Under the pieces are notes generated by a model. It did no database searches and was not told the origin of the DNA. It saw only the letters and a program-made list of their open reading frames with translations. From Hormiphora californensis (Eukaryota > Ctenophora > Tentaculata > Cydippida > Pleurobrachiidae): a DNA stretch of 64,000 nt. Both the position numbers and the translations under genes were made by a program. Where the stretch lies: contig CM035354.1 in the NCBI GenBank assembly GCA_020137815.1, positions 3,011,342 through 3,075,341 on the forward strand, written 5' to 3'. Positions 29,601-41,364 of this stretch are shown piece by piece. The stretch's first letter is position 1; each line of letters opens with the position of its first letter.

Positions 29601-32600
29601 GCGCGGGGTTAGGTACTTTACAGGAAACCCAAAGACTTGTTAAACTAGACAGTAAAAACTTGTAAAATTTGTTACAATTTTACAAAAACGTTATAACAAG
29701 ACGGGACAATTGCGGTTTTTTCTAAAGAACACCTGCTTTCCCTGCAAGGGAGAAGAGAGGATAAATTACAAAATTAGGAGTAATTTTAAAACTTTCCCCC
29801 CCTCCCTCAACAATGGCAGCAAAATTTTTTGCACCCCCCACCCTGTAGCTTTATTATATTTTCCTGTGGTTTTATTAAAATTTCTAGTGCCGCAATTAAG
29901 TAACTCACTTTTATTTTGCCATTTTGTGCAAGACACGAAGTACTCTGTACCCGTTATCCGTGTTTATCTGTTAAGTGCTAGTGAGAGACTTCGTGTTTTG
30001 CTCCTCTTGTGGGGGTCTCTCCCCCTCTCCCCCGGCCTTTCAATTCACCCACTTTGTTCTACCCGGTGAACCAATCCAGTAGTTTAAAATACTCCCACAA
30101 TAAAAACAAGGCCCAGAAAATAAAACGCTTACCTCAATCTTTATCAGATAAATCGCTTTTGTTTTTTTAAAATGTTTTGTTTTTATGTTCAGTAATTATT
30201 GTTGTAAAATTTCTATTTTATAGTTCCTGTCACATTTCAAAGGGGGCTTCTGCCTTTTCAGTTGGGGTACTTTGTTGACCGTTTTCTGTGCCGGGTGGGG
30301 AGTTTTTGGCTGGGGTTGGTCCCTTTCCTGTGTTTTTGCTCCCCACGTATTTTTTTGGAGTTATTTTTTATATAGTTTTTTTCATTTCTTTATTTGGCAT
30401 TGGCCTCTGTCCTTTTTGGGTTTCTCCCCCTTCCCCCCCCCTCCTTAGTCCCCCCTTTTTTTTCCCTTCCTAGTCAGGTCTGCGACCCTCCGGTTGATGG
30501 GCAGTGGCTTAGTGTCTGGGGTTTTCCCCGCATTTGTGTTTCCGGGGACGGGGGCCTCTGGGGGGCCGTAGGTTGCATTAGAGAGGCTTGGTAAGGACGG
30601 GCGGGCAGGGGGCTCTTGTGTGGGGGGGGGGATCGGGGTTTTATCCCCCCCTTCCCTCCCCGACCCAAATAGGTTTCATTCACGGGGGCATCTCTCCGGC
30701 GAGAAAGAGAAAAGTCTCCACTTACCAACCCAAAACAGTTCAGGATCAAAATATAGTTTTGTTGTTTTTATCACATAAACCCCCCTTTTCCGGGTGTCCT
30801 CTTTCCAAGCCACTCCTGGCTTTCCCGCACTGGGCACATTTTGTTTTATTGCCTTCTTGGGGCCAGGGCGACAGTTTTTCTCCGCTGTTTTTTTTTTCTC
30901 TCGGCCCCGGGATTTTTCGTTTGTTTTGGTTTGATAGCTTTTCCCGTTACGGTTCTTCTTTGGACAGGGGTTTCTGCTAGTTTGATAGTAGCAGTTTTCC
31001 ACTTGGATCCGGGTCGTTTCTATTTATTCTTCTAGTTTTTGTTGGGCCCTTCTCTATCGCCGGCCTCTCCTTTATCTCTCTTTCCGATCCCTTTTCACAC
31101 CCTTTTTTCCCCTTTTCCCTTCTCCAAAGGGGGTTTTGGATGTCACCGTTTTCTTAAGGAGGGGTTCCGGAATGGGAGATAAACATCGCTGTTGGCATAA
31201 ATAATTACTGGAGGTTAAATTGGGGGCTTTTCTGGACCCGGCTTCATTTTGTCACCTTCCCGGAGCGGGGGTTTCCCCGTCGTCTGGTCTCTCTGTTTTC
31301 TCGCTGTTTTTCTCATCTCACCCTATCTCCGATCCAAGGGGGGGGGGGGGGGGGGGTCTGTGTGTGGGGTGGGTTAATTGGATTTTATCTTTTCCCCGGG
31401 GGGCCATTTATGGAAGACGATTCCTTGGGATGGTCCATCCATAAAAAATTACATACAAACAGCACCTCATAAGTACATCTTAGTTATCCAGCCCGACCTT
31501 CATAATTACATTTCCCGCTAACCATCTTGCCTTCCTTGCGTTTAAGTCGCCAATTTCCTTCCCTGGCCTCGCTAGTCGTTTTGGGAAAGGAGGGGGTTTT
31601 GGGGGGATTCTGCCAATTTGGACTCCTTGGGGGTTTGGGGGGGTTTGTTGGTTGGGTGGGGATGGTAAGGTTTCCCCCTGTAGGTCTCCTTTCATTTGGG
31701 CGGGTTGTTAAAACCCTTTTTATTTTTCTCTCTCTTTAAAAAATATTTTTTTCTCTTTCTCTCTCTCTCTCCTCTCTCCTCTCCCCTTTTTCTCTCTCTC
31801 TCTCTTCCTCTCTCTCTCTCTCTCTCTCCTCTCCTCTCTCCTCTCTCTCTTTCTCTCTCTCTCTCCTCTCTTCCCTCTCTTCCACTCCCCTCCTTCTCCC
31901 TTTTTTCTCTCTCTCTTTCCTTTTTTTCTTTCTTCCCTTCCCCCAAAACAAAAATACATGACCGCCCCCCCCCCTTTCCTCCTTTTCCCCTCTCCCTCCC
32001 TTGTTTTTTCTTTTTTCCCCACCCAACCCACGTGAAACCAAAATAAATCAGAACAATACGGGGTTATTTGAACACTAACCGTAACAAGCCCGCAGCCCCT
32101 TGCCCCTTTTTTCCCCAATTTTCCCATGTGTGGGCAAAAGGGATTAATTGACCTCAAAAACCCATGCCCAAAATCCCCGGGGGATTTTAAAACTGTAAAA
32201 CCCGTGGGCAGCCGGCCGGTTTTAACCAAGGGGGGGCAGAGACGGGGAAACCACAAAAAAAAAAAGGATTGGGGTATAAGAATTCCGGCCCCTCAAAATC
32301 CTTTTCAGGTCTTGAAATACCTTAAAAACCGGGGACTATGGAGGGAAAATGGGTTAACAGGGGTGACAAAATTTGCAGGGGTTTCCCAAAAAAAAAAAAA
32401 AAAAAAGTGCTAGTGAGAGTGATAACTCGACATGAAGCTGAACTCTTTGCCAAGAGTCTCTTGATAATATCTAAATGATCTGCACATAATGGTGATGATA
32501 TAGGGTTCACGTGTCAGAGCATTGGCCCTATTCTCAGCATGTTACAATCAATGAAACGTACCGTACATTCCGGACTCCATTGCGTTGCTAGCAGCTTGTT

Positions 32601-34890
32601 TCAGGGCCTCCTCCTTTGCTCGCTCTAACTCGTCAACTGAGAAATGGAGGATGTTAGCAGAAATATATAGGAGTAGGAGAGGCTGATAGTTATATCAAAA
32701 ACGAAGGGTAAATTCCGTTCTACCCCCATCAGTTGCAGAAAGAGCTTATCACTGCGCTGGCAAGCGCAAAGGTGGCCCCATTCAACCCCCCGAAAAAATT
32801 CCCCCAAAAAACGGCCCGCTTGCTCACAGCGTATATATAGTTATTTCATACTTTTAGCCCATTTTGGCACTTTTCGACACGCCATAACTCCGGAACCGGA
32901 TGAGCTAGGAAGCTGAAATTTTGTACTCAGAAGCTTCTTGTAGACATCTATCGATGGTAAAAATTTCAAGTGGCTAGCTCAATTTGTTAAAAAGTTATAA
33001 CACCACCCCCAAAACAGAAAATTCAGTGTGGGGATAACCTAGGTTGATATATACATACATAGATGTATAGACGCTTTGTTACCTTCCGTTTGGTCCCAGT
33101 TTGAGACAAACCAGACATCGTACGACCTTAAACCAAGCAGCATTCGACAGATAATTGTCTTGTGCATGTACCCATTCTGGTGGCGACTCTCCATCTTGCC
33201 TATAACGTGCGCAATGACGTCACGAGTGACGTCATTGCGTGAGACCGACTAACTTTTTTCAAACGCCTCTAGCACCCTGAAGACGTGTTCCGATTTCTGA
33301 TTTGACAAAAAATCGTTACCGGCAAATCGTCTAAACTTTCAGATACTAAATTGCGAATTTTCGTAGCTGATCATTTTGAGCCCTTAAATCGCGTCGGAAG
33401 TCAAAAATTTGACGAAAAATTCAGCAAATTGAACGTTTTTCTAACAAAAACTCCCTTTCCTGACCACTGTGGTCAATAAAACTTTACAAGCTCCTTTGGG
33501 GTATTTATTCAAAATATATCGTGATGCAATTACGTCGTTACGACGTCACTAATTACGTCAAATGACGTCATAATGACGTCTAAAATACGATTTTCACAGA
33601 AATTCGTCTCGTTTCTCATATATCGCATTATTAAAAACCAAAAAGGGACCTAAATTAAGCCAAAAACTAATTGAATTAGTTGGCGGGAAAGGTGGCCCAC
33701 TTACACCTTTGCCTGCTGCCGGGATCAGGGATATAAGAGGGAGAGAGAGAGAGAGACAGGGAGGAGAGAGGGATAGAACGAACAGGAATAAGTTACCCTT
33801 GAAAAATAGGAGATTGAGATACCGAGCTGGAGGGAGAGAATGAGAGTTCGTGGTGATACCCGGCAGTAGAAAAAGGTGTAAGTGGGCCACCTTTCCCGCC
33901 AACTAATTCAATTAGTTTTTGGCTTATTATATATATATGTACTCCCCATGTTACAATAGTTACTAGATAGTTACTATAGTTAGCTGTACAAAAGTGACCT
34001 GAATATTTGACACCGTACAAGTAATTTCTACGTGGCATTTCCCACAAACACGCAAACACTCAAATAACAGACAAGAGCGGAGATGATAATATCTCTCAGA
34101 TAATGACACTGATCACTGATCCTCCTGCAAATTACCGTCATTAACAATAGGACCTTTAATGGACTAATCACGGCATGGCGGCTTTTAAAATACAGATCTT
34201 ACAAGAAGGTTAAATTTGTGTGGCTTACAATCCCATTTTATTTCATAAAGCACGCTCTGTGAGGGTTCAGTAGATCAAGGTTTAATAGCTGCATACCACG
34301 AAGAAGACGAGTCACCATTTGTCACCATGATTACCCCCCCCCCCCCCCCCCACAAAGAACAAACCTTCCCTGAAAGCTGAAATACTCTTCTTCATTCTTC
34401 CAACAGCAATTTCACTAGTATTACACAACAGCAGCTGATATGTACACAACAAGTGTAGAAAGAAAACACGGTACACCTCTGTTGACATACAATACACCTT
34501 TTATCTCCCTACTTCCTCTCTTATTATTAGATCTCTGTGTACTGGTGTAGCACTTCCCTTCCGCACCGTTTTACCCAAAATTTACTGCTTGAGTCTCGAC
34601 CCTCTCTAACGGCACCCTTGGTGTAAAGAAGGGTTAGACCATACCAGTCCAGCTACTACTACTGTGTGTTATACACCTCTTACCTCTAACATACAACACC
34701 TCTATAATACCTCCCACGCCCAGGACGTGTCCACACCACCCAATCTATCCTAGTACCGCTCTTTATCACTACCTTCAATGGGATTTTCACTGACGGGTGC
34801 CGCCGGTTGAGTGGCCGGTGTGGCACCCCCTCCTCCGGTTGAAGGGGTAGTGGATTTCTGACGACCCAACAGAGTCTGTAAGAGAGTCAT
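26699..34890 (-). CDS. PARV: Parvin, integrin-adhesion adaptor with two CH domains
   Basis: Exons: 34773-34875 (or to 34890 if translation starts at the ATG just before the acceptor), 32562-32636, 28786-28959, 28421-28527, 27909-28058, 27683-27756, 27399-27489, 26959-27129 and 26699-26848, all in frame. With the ATG at 34890 the product is 369 residues, matching the usual 370 or so. Calponin-homology domain 1 shows LREWINDVLTDDHIVVKNL and EDLYDGQVL; the following helix gives HLLVALARHYGIP. CH2 shows QQERDVFDTLFDSAPD and SRDLKSTLRVLFAIYTKY at the C-terminus. Parvins join ILK and PINCH at focal adhesions and link integrins to actin. An alternative or additional first exon lies at 40384-40525. 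The intron between 28960 and 32561 contains a poor-quality tract. Confidence 0.92.
28960..29402. other. Parvin intron, reliable 3' part
   Basis: Ordinary AT-rich intron with no gene seen. It passes into unreliable sequence at the GA run near 29411. Confidence 0.5.
29403..32396. other. Probable low-quality assembly tract
   Basis: The tract opens with a GA run and turns into stretched homopolymer blocks (for example 29523-29575). It continues with G- or C-stepped text, a CT run at 31741-31920, and ends in a run of about 20 A at 32387-32405. Composition is unlike both flanks, which are normal intron. Open frames in it should be ignored. Confidence 0.75.
32637..34772. other. Parvin intron 1 with transposon-like sequence
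   Basis: Contains AT-rich repeat-like sequence with several tgacgtca-type steps (33190-33580), the inverted-repeat element at 33656-33926 and a copy of the dispersed gggttaga motif near 34622. No exon seen. Confidence 0.6.
33656..33926. mobile_element. MITE with about 70-bp terminal inverted repeats
   Basis: The left arm (taagccaaaaactaattgaa...) at 33656-33729 is the reverse complement of 33857-33926 (...ttcaattagtttttggctta) with few mismatches. The centre is a GA-rich loop. There is no coding capacity and the superfamily is unclear. Confidence 0.85.
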
Positions 34891-35529
34891 TTTCAGAAAT
34901 ACACACAAAAAGACACAAGTGCACACAAACACGCACACGTTATATATTAGGAGATGCTTTAAACGAATTTTTCCTTTCCAAAGGACTTGCACTCATTGGC
35001 TCATGGCAGGTCACGTGGTCTAATACCGGGTTTCTATTGGTTGATTTCTTTTCTCGGTTGTTCACCGGCTTGTCAACAACTCAGTCCTCTCTCTCTAGTT
35101 CTACACACTCCCGGACACACACATATATAACTCCATGTTAGGCCATGAGTCTCTCTTCCTTTTTTACCTCAGTCCTCATCCTCTCTACTTTTCTCTCTAT
35201 CCCACTATCCTTTTCTCTCTCTCTTTTCTCTCTCTCTTTTCCTCCCATAGTTACGTACCACATCTGGGTTTTGGCCCTGGATCTGCCTCTGTTGAGGCAC
35301 TCAAACAGGACAGAAGAGGCGTCTTTTTCGTCATCGCAACAGAATTTAGGAAACACACAACCCAAAACCAACCAGGAGTTAATCAGGACGAAATGAGGAT
35401 TAGGTTTAAATAGATCTTCCTGATATTGCAGCTTGAAACTACAAAAAAAGTAATTTTAGAAAGTGTTCTGCAAGAAACTGATCTTCAATCTATTCCCAGG
35501 CCAACTTATCGAACAATCACCGACAACGA
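34891..35529. other. Non-coding region upstream of parvin exon
   Basis: Contains CT-rich runs and no recognisable gene. It could be promoter or intron of parvin depending on which first exon is used. Confidence 0.5.
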
Positions 35530-35547
35530 TGCATGAAGCAGAGAGAT

Positions 35548-35608
<61 letters not shown>

Positions 35609-36660
35609 GTGAGAGAGGGGGAGAGAGAGGGGGAGAGAGGAGAGAGAGAGAGAAAAGGGGGGGAGAGGGAGAGAGAGAGGAGAAAAAAAAGGGGGGGGGG
35701 GAGAAAGGGAAGAAAGGGGGGGGGTTTTTTGGGGGGGGGGGGGGGGGGGGGGGGTCCCCCCGGGGGGGGGGGGGGGGGGGTGGGGGGCCCCCCCCCCCCC
35801 CAAAAAAAAAAAAAAAAATTTTTTTTTGGGGGGGAAAAAGTTTAAATGGCGGGAAAAAGGAGAAAAAAGAAGAAAGATAAAAAAATTTTTCCTCCCCGCC
35901 TTTTTTTTTTCTGTTTCTCTCCCTCCCTCCCCTCTTCTTTTCTTCTCCCTTTTCTTCCCTCCTTTTCCTCTTCCTTTCCTTTTCTTTCCAAAAAAGAGAG
36001 AATCTTTTTTCGGGGGGGTTTTCCCCCTTCTACTCTCAACACATTAATTTCCTTTATTTTTATCAATTACCCTTTTCCTTTTCCCTTTACCCACCGTCTA
36101 CACGTATAACAACCACCCGGATCAAGCAAACTTTTGTTTACCCCCCTCCCTTTCCCACTCCAAAAAAACATAACAAAAACACCCCTTTTCTCTATACCCC
36201 TTACTGTAAAATGTTCTGGTACACTTATTTTACAAATTTTAACCGTCCCCTCAATTACAGGCGTATCAACTCTATTATTTGATAAATTTAAGGACCAGGA
36301 AATTTCAAATTACGTTTTTTTTCCCTTAAGAAGTTAGGTATGGGGGGGGTCCCCTGCCCCCACCCCCCTCCTCCCACCCCCCTTTTGGGGGGGTTAGAGG
36401 GGGCACCGCGATAGTATCAAGATTTCATTGGGGGGGCAGGGGAGGAAACTATAAAAAACCCCCCAAAAACACGGTGTTGCCCTTCTACTACTGGTAGTAG
36501 GGCAAAAGGGGTAAAAAAAAAAAAAAGGGGGGGGGGGGGGGTTTTTCCCCTTTTTTTTCCCCCTCTTTTTCTTTTTTCTCTCCTCTCTCTTTTCCCCCTT
36601 TCTTTGCTCTCTTCTCTTCCCTTTAAAATCACTTTTCTTCTTTTATTATCTCCCCACCCG
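35530..36660. other. Second probable low-quality assembly tract
   Basis: A GA microsatellite (35540-35690) dissolves into very long G, C, A and T blocks (35690-35830) and then homopolymer-stretched text up to about 36660. This looks like consensus error beside a GA repeat, not natural sequence. Confidence 0.8.
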
Positions 36661-38389
36661 GTTGCCCCCTTTTTTTAAAGGATGTTATATCCTATCACTT
36701 TATCCAATACATATTACAATCCCAATCTGGTCACTACTAAAAGTGGTATAATCAAGTGTTGTATCGTAGGGTATTCAACATGTCTCGCACCACAGCTTTA
36801 GTTAAATACCAGCTGTTGTTACAGGATTTACTACTTACTTATCATGGGATCGGGGGTGGTTAACAGATAGAACTCGCTAGCGAGGGATGACACACTCTCG
36901 TCTCCCCAACTACTGTCCCTTACACCACCGTCACAACATAACATTTTAGGTAGTCTGGTGGGCATTGCAGGACAAACAACTACTATCACCAGGGCACTCA
37001 TTATTTAGGTGCCGGCAGGCACCTCCGACCCGAAGAAAAAAAAACAGGAAAAACGAAGAAAAAAAATTGCCCCTGGCCCTGCACCAAAATCCAAAAAGTG
37101 ACGGCCCTTACGTTTACTTACAACAAAGAGTGAATTTTTGGGGGGGGGGGGGCAATTTCAGGCAGCGATTGTGGCCACACCGTTTAAGATGTGAAATTTT
37201 GTAGGCATGTTCTAATAGTATAACTACGTGTCATAACGGAGCCGGATTTTTGATTTTTTTTAACTAATTAATTAATTATAAGCAATTAAAAATCAGCCCC
37301 TGCATATGGCGTGTTTTGTACCCTGCACCGTGCCCCTGCAGAGACGGATGCCTAATTAATTAACTTTGCCCCTGCGGCCAGCACACAAAATGTGCCCCTG
37401 CACATTTCATTTCATACACGAACTGTGGCCACACCGTTTGACATTTTGACCTAAAACTTTGCATGCATGTTCCAATAGTATAATTACGAGTCATAAATGA
37501 GCCGGGTATTTGATTGATACATTAATTGCTTGTTTATAAGCTATAACAATGCCCCTTTTTGTTATACATGCTCATTTCAGCTCAGGCACCTGCCTGTGCA
37601 TTGTGCACAATGAAATGGATAAATTTTCATCCAGTGGCTGGCGGTAGAACTCGATAGAGTTCGATTGATTTATCATGACAACGGAGTTGGTTACCATAGC
37701 AACCAGGAAATTCGCCGTAAAATAGTGTGTGTAATATTGTGGCGCACAGTACACATTAACATATGATAAGCACGCAAAACAATTCTGTGTACGGCAAAGG
37801 GTGAACAGTTGAAAAAATGGACTTTATTTTTATATGCAATCAATTTAAGATCAGGGGAAGAAATAAGCTGTTCTGGAGGTAGGAAGCCTCATTTATATAT
37901 GCCAATAAAACCATGACATACAGTGTCGCTATAAAAAGCATAAAGAGACCCTCTATAATAGTACAAGCAAGATAGTCAAAAGTCTTGATAGGGGAAGACC
38001 GAAAGAATGCGCTTCTCTCTGAGAAACTAGGGCGTGGCGTCTCTTTAAAACTGATTCCTGACCACCCACCAACACAAAGCTAGGTAACCCTTCCCTTCTC
38101 TAGAAGATGGTTAGAGGGAAGAAAACTATTTATGCACTCATTTATCTCTCCCTTCTTTCTCCATTTTTTAAATTCTCTCTCCACTTCTCTCTATCTCTCT
38201 CACCCTCTCTCCGAGCTCTAGTAAACCCGGCTAGATATACCATCTAACGCGTTAAAAAGTCACGCCGTACTCGTCTGCTCCTAGAGTTTCACAATCAAAC
38301 CGCTGCTAAACTGTGGGATAAAAATACTAAACAGAAAGATCGTGTATCAGCTGATAACTATTTATCACCGTTTATTACAGTTTATAATC
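36661..38389. other. Intergenic or intronic, AT-rich repeats
   Basis: An imperfect direct repeat of about 130 bp starts tggccacaccgttt at about 37172 and again at about 37427; the phrase gcccctgca recurs several times between. No gene seen. Confidence 0.55.
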
Positions 38390-38462
38390 CACGCGTTGGG
38401 TTGAGAATTTCTAAAATTTTGGCTGTCAGAAAATCATCACCACTTCATCATGTCAGTATTTT
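38390..38462. repeat. Upstream copy of a direct repeat flanking the zinc-finger gene
   Basis: The segment cacgcgttgggttgagaatt, then ctaaaat and gtcagaaaatc, matches 39521-39602, which covers the 3' end of the zinc-finger gene. It suggests a lost tandem paralogue or transposon-borne flanks. Confidence 0.7.
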
Positions 38463-38759
38463 TCAATTTTCATATTGTAGTAGCAAATTGATTATTGGTA
38501 GCAAGTAAAAAAAGTTATTGGGCGTCAAAAACTAACAATGTATGCTTTTTGCGCGTTTTTGACTCTGTGAACCATACTAGTAACGAGGCATGAGGGGCGC
38601 TGTGCGTGTGGCAGATTGTATTAACTGAGCATGCTCAGTGAGCAGTGACTGAGCAGTTATTCTTGTTCTGCCATCTGTCTGTCTGGATCTGTGTCTTAAC
38701 AACTCTGTGTCCCTATTTAGCAGCAAGGAAAGTAGCCGGACAGAAAATCTAAAACCAGG

Positions 38760-39536
38760 ATGGTTGGTGAAGTACAGCAGCCGGTACTGTGCGACTATCC
38801 GGAAGTGGGATCGCTTACTCCACGACCGTTCCTGAAAACAGAGCAAATTATGGTTGATCCTCCCCATATAAAAACTGAACCAGAAGATTTTAAAGTATTC
38901 CCAGAAGTTGGTACCGATCCAGGATGCATCAAACAGGACGAAGGAGAGGTAGATTGTAAAATAGAGCCTGGTCTAGTGAAGATGGAACCAGTATCCGAGA
39001 ATTCCGATACCTCAACTTTACCGATCCCATTGCATACAATTCCACAAGAGGGTGAGTTATTCAGAAACAATATGTTTTGTCTGTTTGTTTTTTTAAATTG
39101 TTTTTATAGTTCTCTGAGAGAACTTCTCTCCTGTATCCTTTTTTTGGCAAGGGAGTATGTGTAACTTTAATAGTGTCCAGTAATTAATTAATCCGTGTTC
39201 CTTTGTTTTTATTACCAGTAAAATCCAAGAGTGTGTAACAATTGTTCAGGAAAAGGTACTTTCGAATGTGAGGAATGCGGTAAAAAGTTATCAACATCTA
39301 GAGGATTCAGACGCCACTATAAGACACATACGGGATATCGGCCTCATGAATGTAAGGATTGTGGTAAAAGGTTTGCTGAATCATATAATCTAAAAACACA
39401 CCAAAGGATCCATACCGGAGAACGTCCATACGAATGTAAACAGTGTGGAAAATGGTTTACCAGATCTACTACTTATTATACTCACATGATGAAACATACG
39501 GGATACGGACATTTGATCATACACGCGTTGGTTTGA
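38760..39536 (+). CDS. Small C2H2 zinc-finger protein
   Basis: Exon 1 (38760-39051) starts MVGEVQQPVLCDYPEVGSL and is acidic, with repeated (I/V)K(T/M)EP motifs (HIKTEPED, CKIEPGLVKMEP) that fit SUMO-acceptor consensus. Exon 2 encodes three C2H2 fingers ending at 39536: FECEECGKKL...HYKTH, HECKDCGKRF...HQRIH and YECKQCGKWF...HMMKH, joined by TGYRP- and TGERP-type linkers. It is a likely DNA-binding nuclear factor of about 198 residues. The splice is odd: the good acceptor at 39218 puts an early stop in frame, and only a weak AG at 39231 keeps the fingers in frame with exon 1. Exon 1 may instead join through an unseen exon. Confidence 0.75.
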
Positions 39537-40383
39537 GAATTTCTAAAATCTGGGCATTTAAATATCTGTCAGAAAATCGCCACTACTCCATCGTGTCAGT
39601 GTTTCTCATATATATCAGTTAAGACAGCTTAACTAATAGGTTGTCTCATTTTGAAAATAACTAGTAACTACCCAGCAGGAACCGACCGACACAAGTAAAC
39701 AACCAATCAGAACTCGTTATTTAGGTCACGTGATTGGTTATCAGCCAATCAGGGACCAGTATTACCTGGTTCAGTCGGTTCATGCTACCCAGTGGGTAGC
39801 ACCGGTGACAGCTTTCTGAAGGGGTACCCACCTCTAGGGGAGATTATCCCAGTTATTCTACAACCTGATTTAGGGCGATCAAAGTACTTCTGGAAACAAC
39901 CTCACACCAAGTGGACTGAACTATCACGTATATCAGGGGGTACCCACTACACCTTTTAGGGAGATTGGACCACTGCCGGGGGAGGGGGGGATACCCACCT
40001 TTTAGGGAGATTGAACCACTGCTGCACTCGCTTTATCAATACACTAGCACGAAACAAAGAATGGTATAGAGCTACTATTAAACCATGTGGATTCCACACA
40101 CACACACTGCATGGGTGGGCTAACTTGGTTAGACATATCACACACAATAGCACAACCCTGTCTCTTTCATTAAGCAGTGCACAGCTGTACTCAGTACATG
40201 TGCCACCGCCTCTCCAAATGTCAATACATTATCCCAATACACCACAAACTTACAAAATGCTGTGGATTCTCAGCAGGAGGGTGGCTCTTCTCAGCAATAT
40301 TTCAAACCAAAATACAGAACATAAATGTCCCCCATTCCCCCGTGAATGCAAAATCACACAAATCACCCCCAGCCCGCACTTAC
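39537..40383. other. Intergenic/intronic with hAT-like MITE
   Basis: Apart from the MITE at 39676-39784, a phrase (ggtacccac...ttttagggagattg) is repeated at about 39825, 39940 and 39990. No gene seen. Confidence 0.5.
39676..39784. mobile_element. hAT-like MITE, copy 1
   Basis: A 109-bp element beginning caggaaccgaccga and ending tcagtcggttcatg (imperfect 14-bp terminal repeats), flanked by the perfect 8-bp duplication ctacccag at 39668-39675 and 39785-39792. An 8-bp duplication is typical of hAT transposition. Confidence 0.88.
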
Positions 40384-40525
40384 CCTCTCCCCGTTGGTGT
40401 CGTTTCCTTCTGCTCAAGGTATTAGTTAGAGTATCAATCTTAGCAGAAAAGGACCTATCTCTGGGTCCCTCATCGCTCTTGTTTGAACTCACTGATCCCA
40501 AATCTCTCCGACTTGACATAGACAT
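40384..40525 (-). CDS. Candidate alternative first exon of parvin
   Basis: ATG at 40525 opens MSMSSRRDLGSVSSNKSDEG and runs to RDRSFSAKIDTLTNTLSRRK, ending at a good GTAAGT donor (phase 1). The SF..K(I/L)..TL.RRK pattern resembles the N-terminus of vertebrate parvins (SFLGKLGGTLARRK). However, phase 1 does not fit the phase-0 acceptor at 34875, so an exon is missing between them or this belongs to another gene. A missing exon could be hidden in the poor-quality tract at 35.5-36.7 kb. Confidence 0.45.
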
Positions 40526-40960
40526 GGTACGATGATCCTAGATAGAAACGAAGGAATGGAGGGTGTTAGAGGGGTAAATCTGAGATAAAATGTGGTGGAA
40601 AAAGGAAAACTGTGTCAAATCGGGGACACAGACACTTCAAAATCAGGAAAAAAGTGGGGGAAACGAGAAAAGGAAAAATCACTCTGATCATTGAGATTGT
40701 ATGATGAAAATCTGCACAAACTCACACACATGGAATCACACACCAAAAACTCACCAAACATGGTTTTGATTTTTGAAGAGTGACCTGAAAAACAGTTCAC
40801 TCGCACAAAATTATGGGACTGGAAAGGAGTTGGGAGGAGAAGAAGAGAGGGGGGGAGGTCAGGAAAAACATGTTGGTTTAGTCATGTAGGAATAAAATAT
40901 AGAATAATGCAGTCAAATACAATGTATACATGTGCGTTATAAAACTTAAAATTATATGTG

Positions 40961-41000
<40 letters not shown>

Positions 41001-41364
41001 ATATCCCTCTCTGTCTTTATCTTTCTCAGCGTCAATAGCGTCTTTGTCATGCTACAATATTACTTTGATAACTGTCATTATGTCAAACGAATATATTTAC
41101 ACATAAAACGAATTTACAAAACACCTCTTCCCAAAAATTATGTTTCACCAACTACCATTTCCCTTCGGTAATTTCGGAATGAACAATCCCCGCTGTCAAT
41201 TCCAGTCTGTATATATAATATCCCCGATACACATGTTCCCAGGAACCGACCGATACAAGTAAACAACCAATTAGAACTCGTTATTTAGGTCACGTGACTG
41301 GTTATCAGCCAATCAGGGACCCGTATTTCCTGATTCGGTCGGTTCCTGCATGCCCCCACCCCAT
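40526..41364. other. Intergenic, between parvin-like exon and PPP2R3C
   Basis: Contains a CT microsatellite at 40962-41000 and hAT-like MITE copy 2. No gene seen. Confidence 0.6.
41240..41348. mobile_element. hAT-like MITE, copy 2
   Basis: Exactly 109 bp like copy 1, with ends caggaaccgaccga and tcggtcggttcctg. The flanking 8-mers catgttcc and catgcccc are an imperfect target duplication. The insertion ends 17 bp before the PPP2R3C stop codon on the convergent side. Confidence 0.85.

Noticed and set aside
30288-31035. Several long frames at 30-31 kb
   Set aside because: They fall in the probable low-quality tract and have homopolymer-driven composition.
33190-33580. Cluster of tgacgtca (CRE-like) palindromes as an enhancer
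   Set aside because: The steps occur in AT-rich repeat-like sequence with variable spacing and no linked gene start; chance or transposon sequence is more likely.
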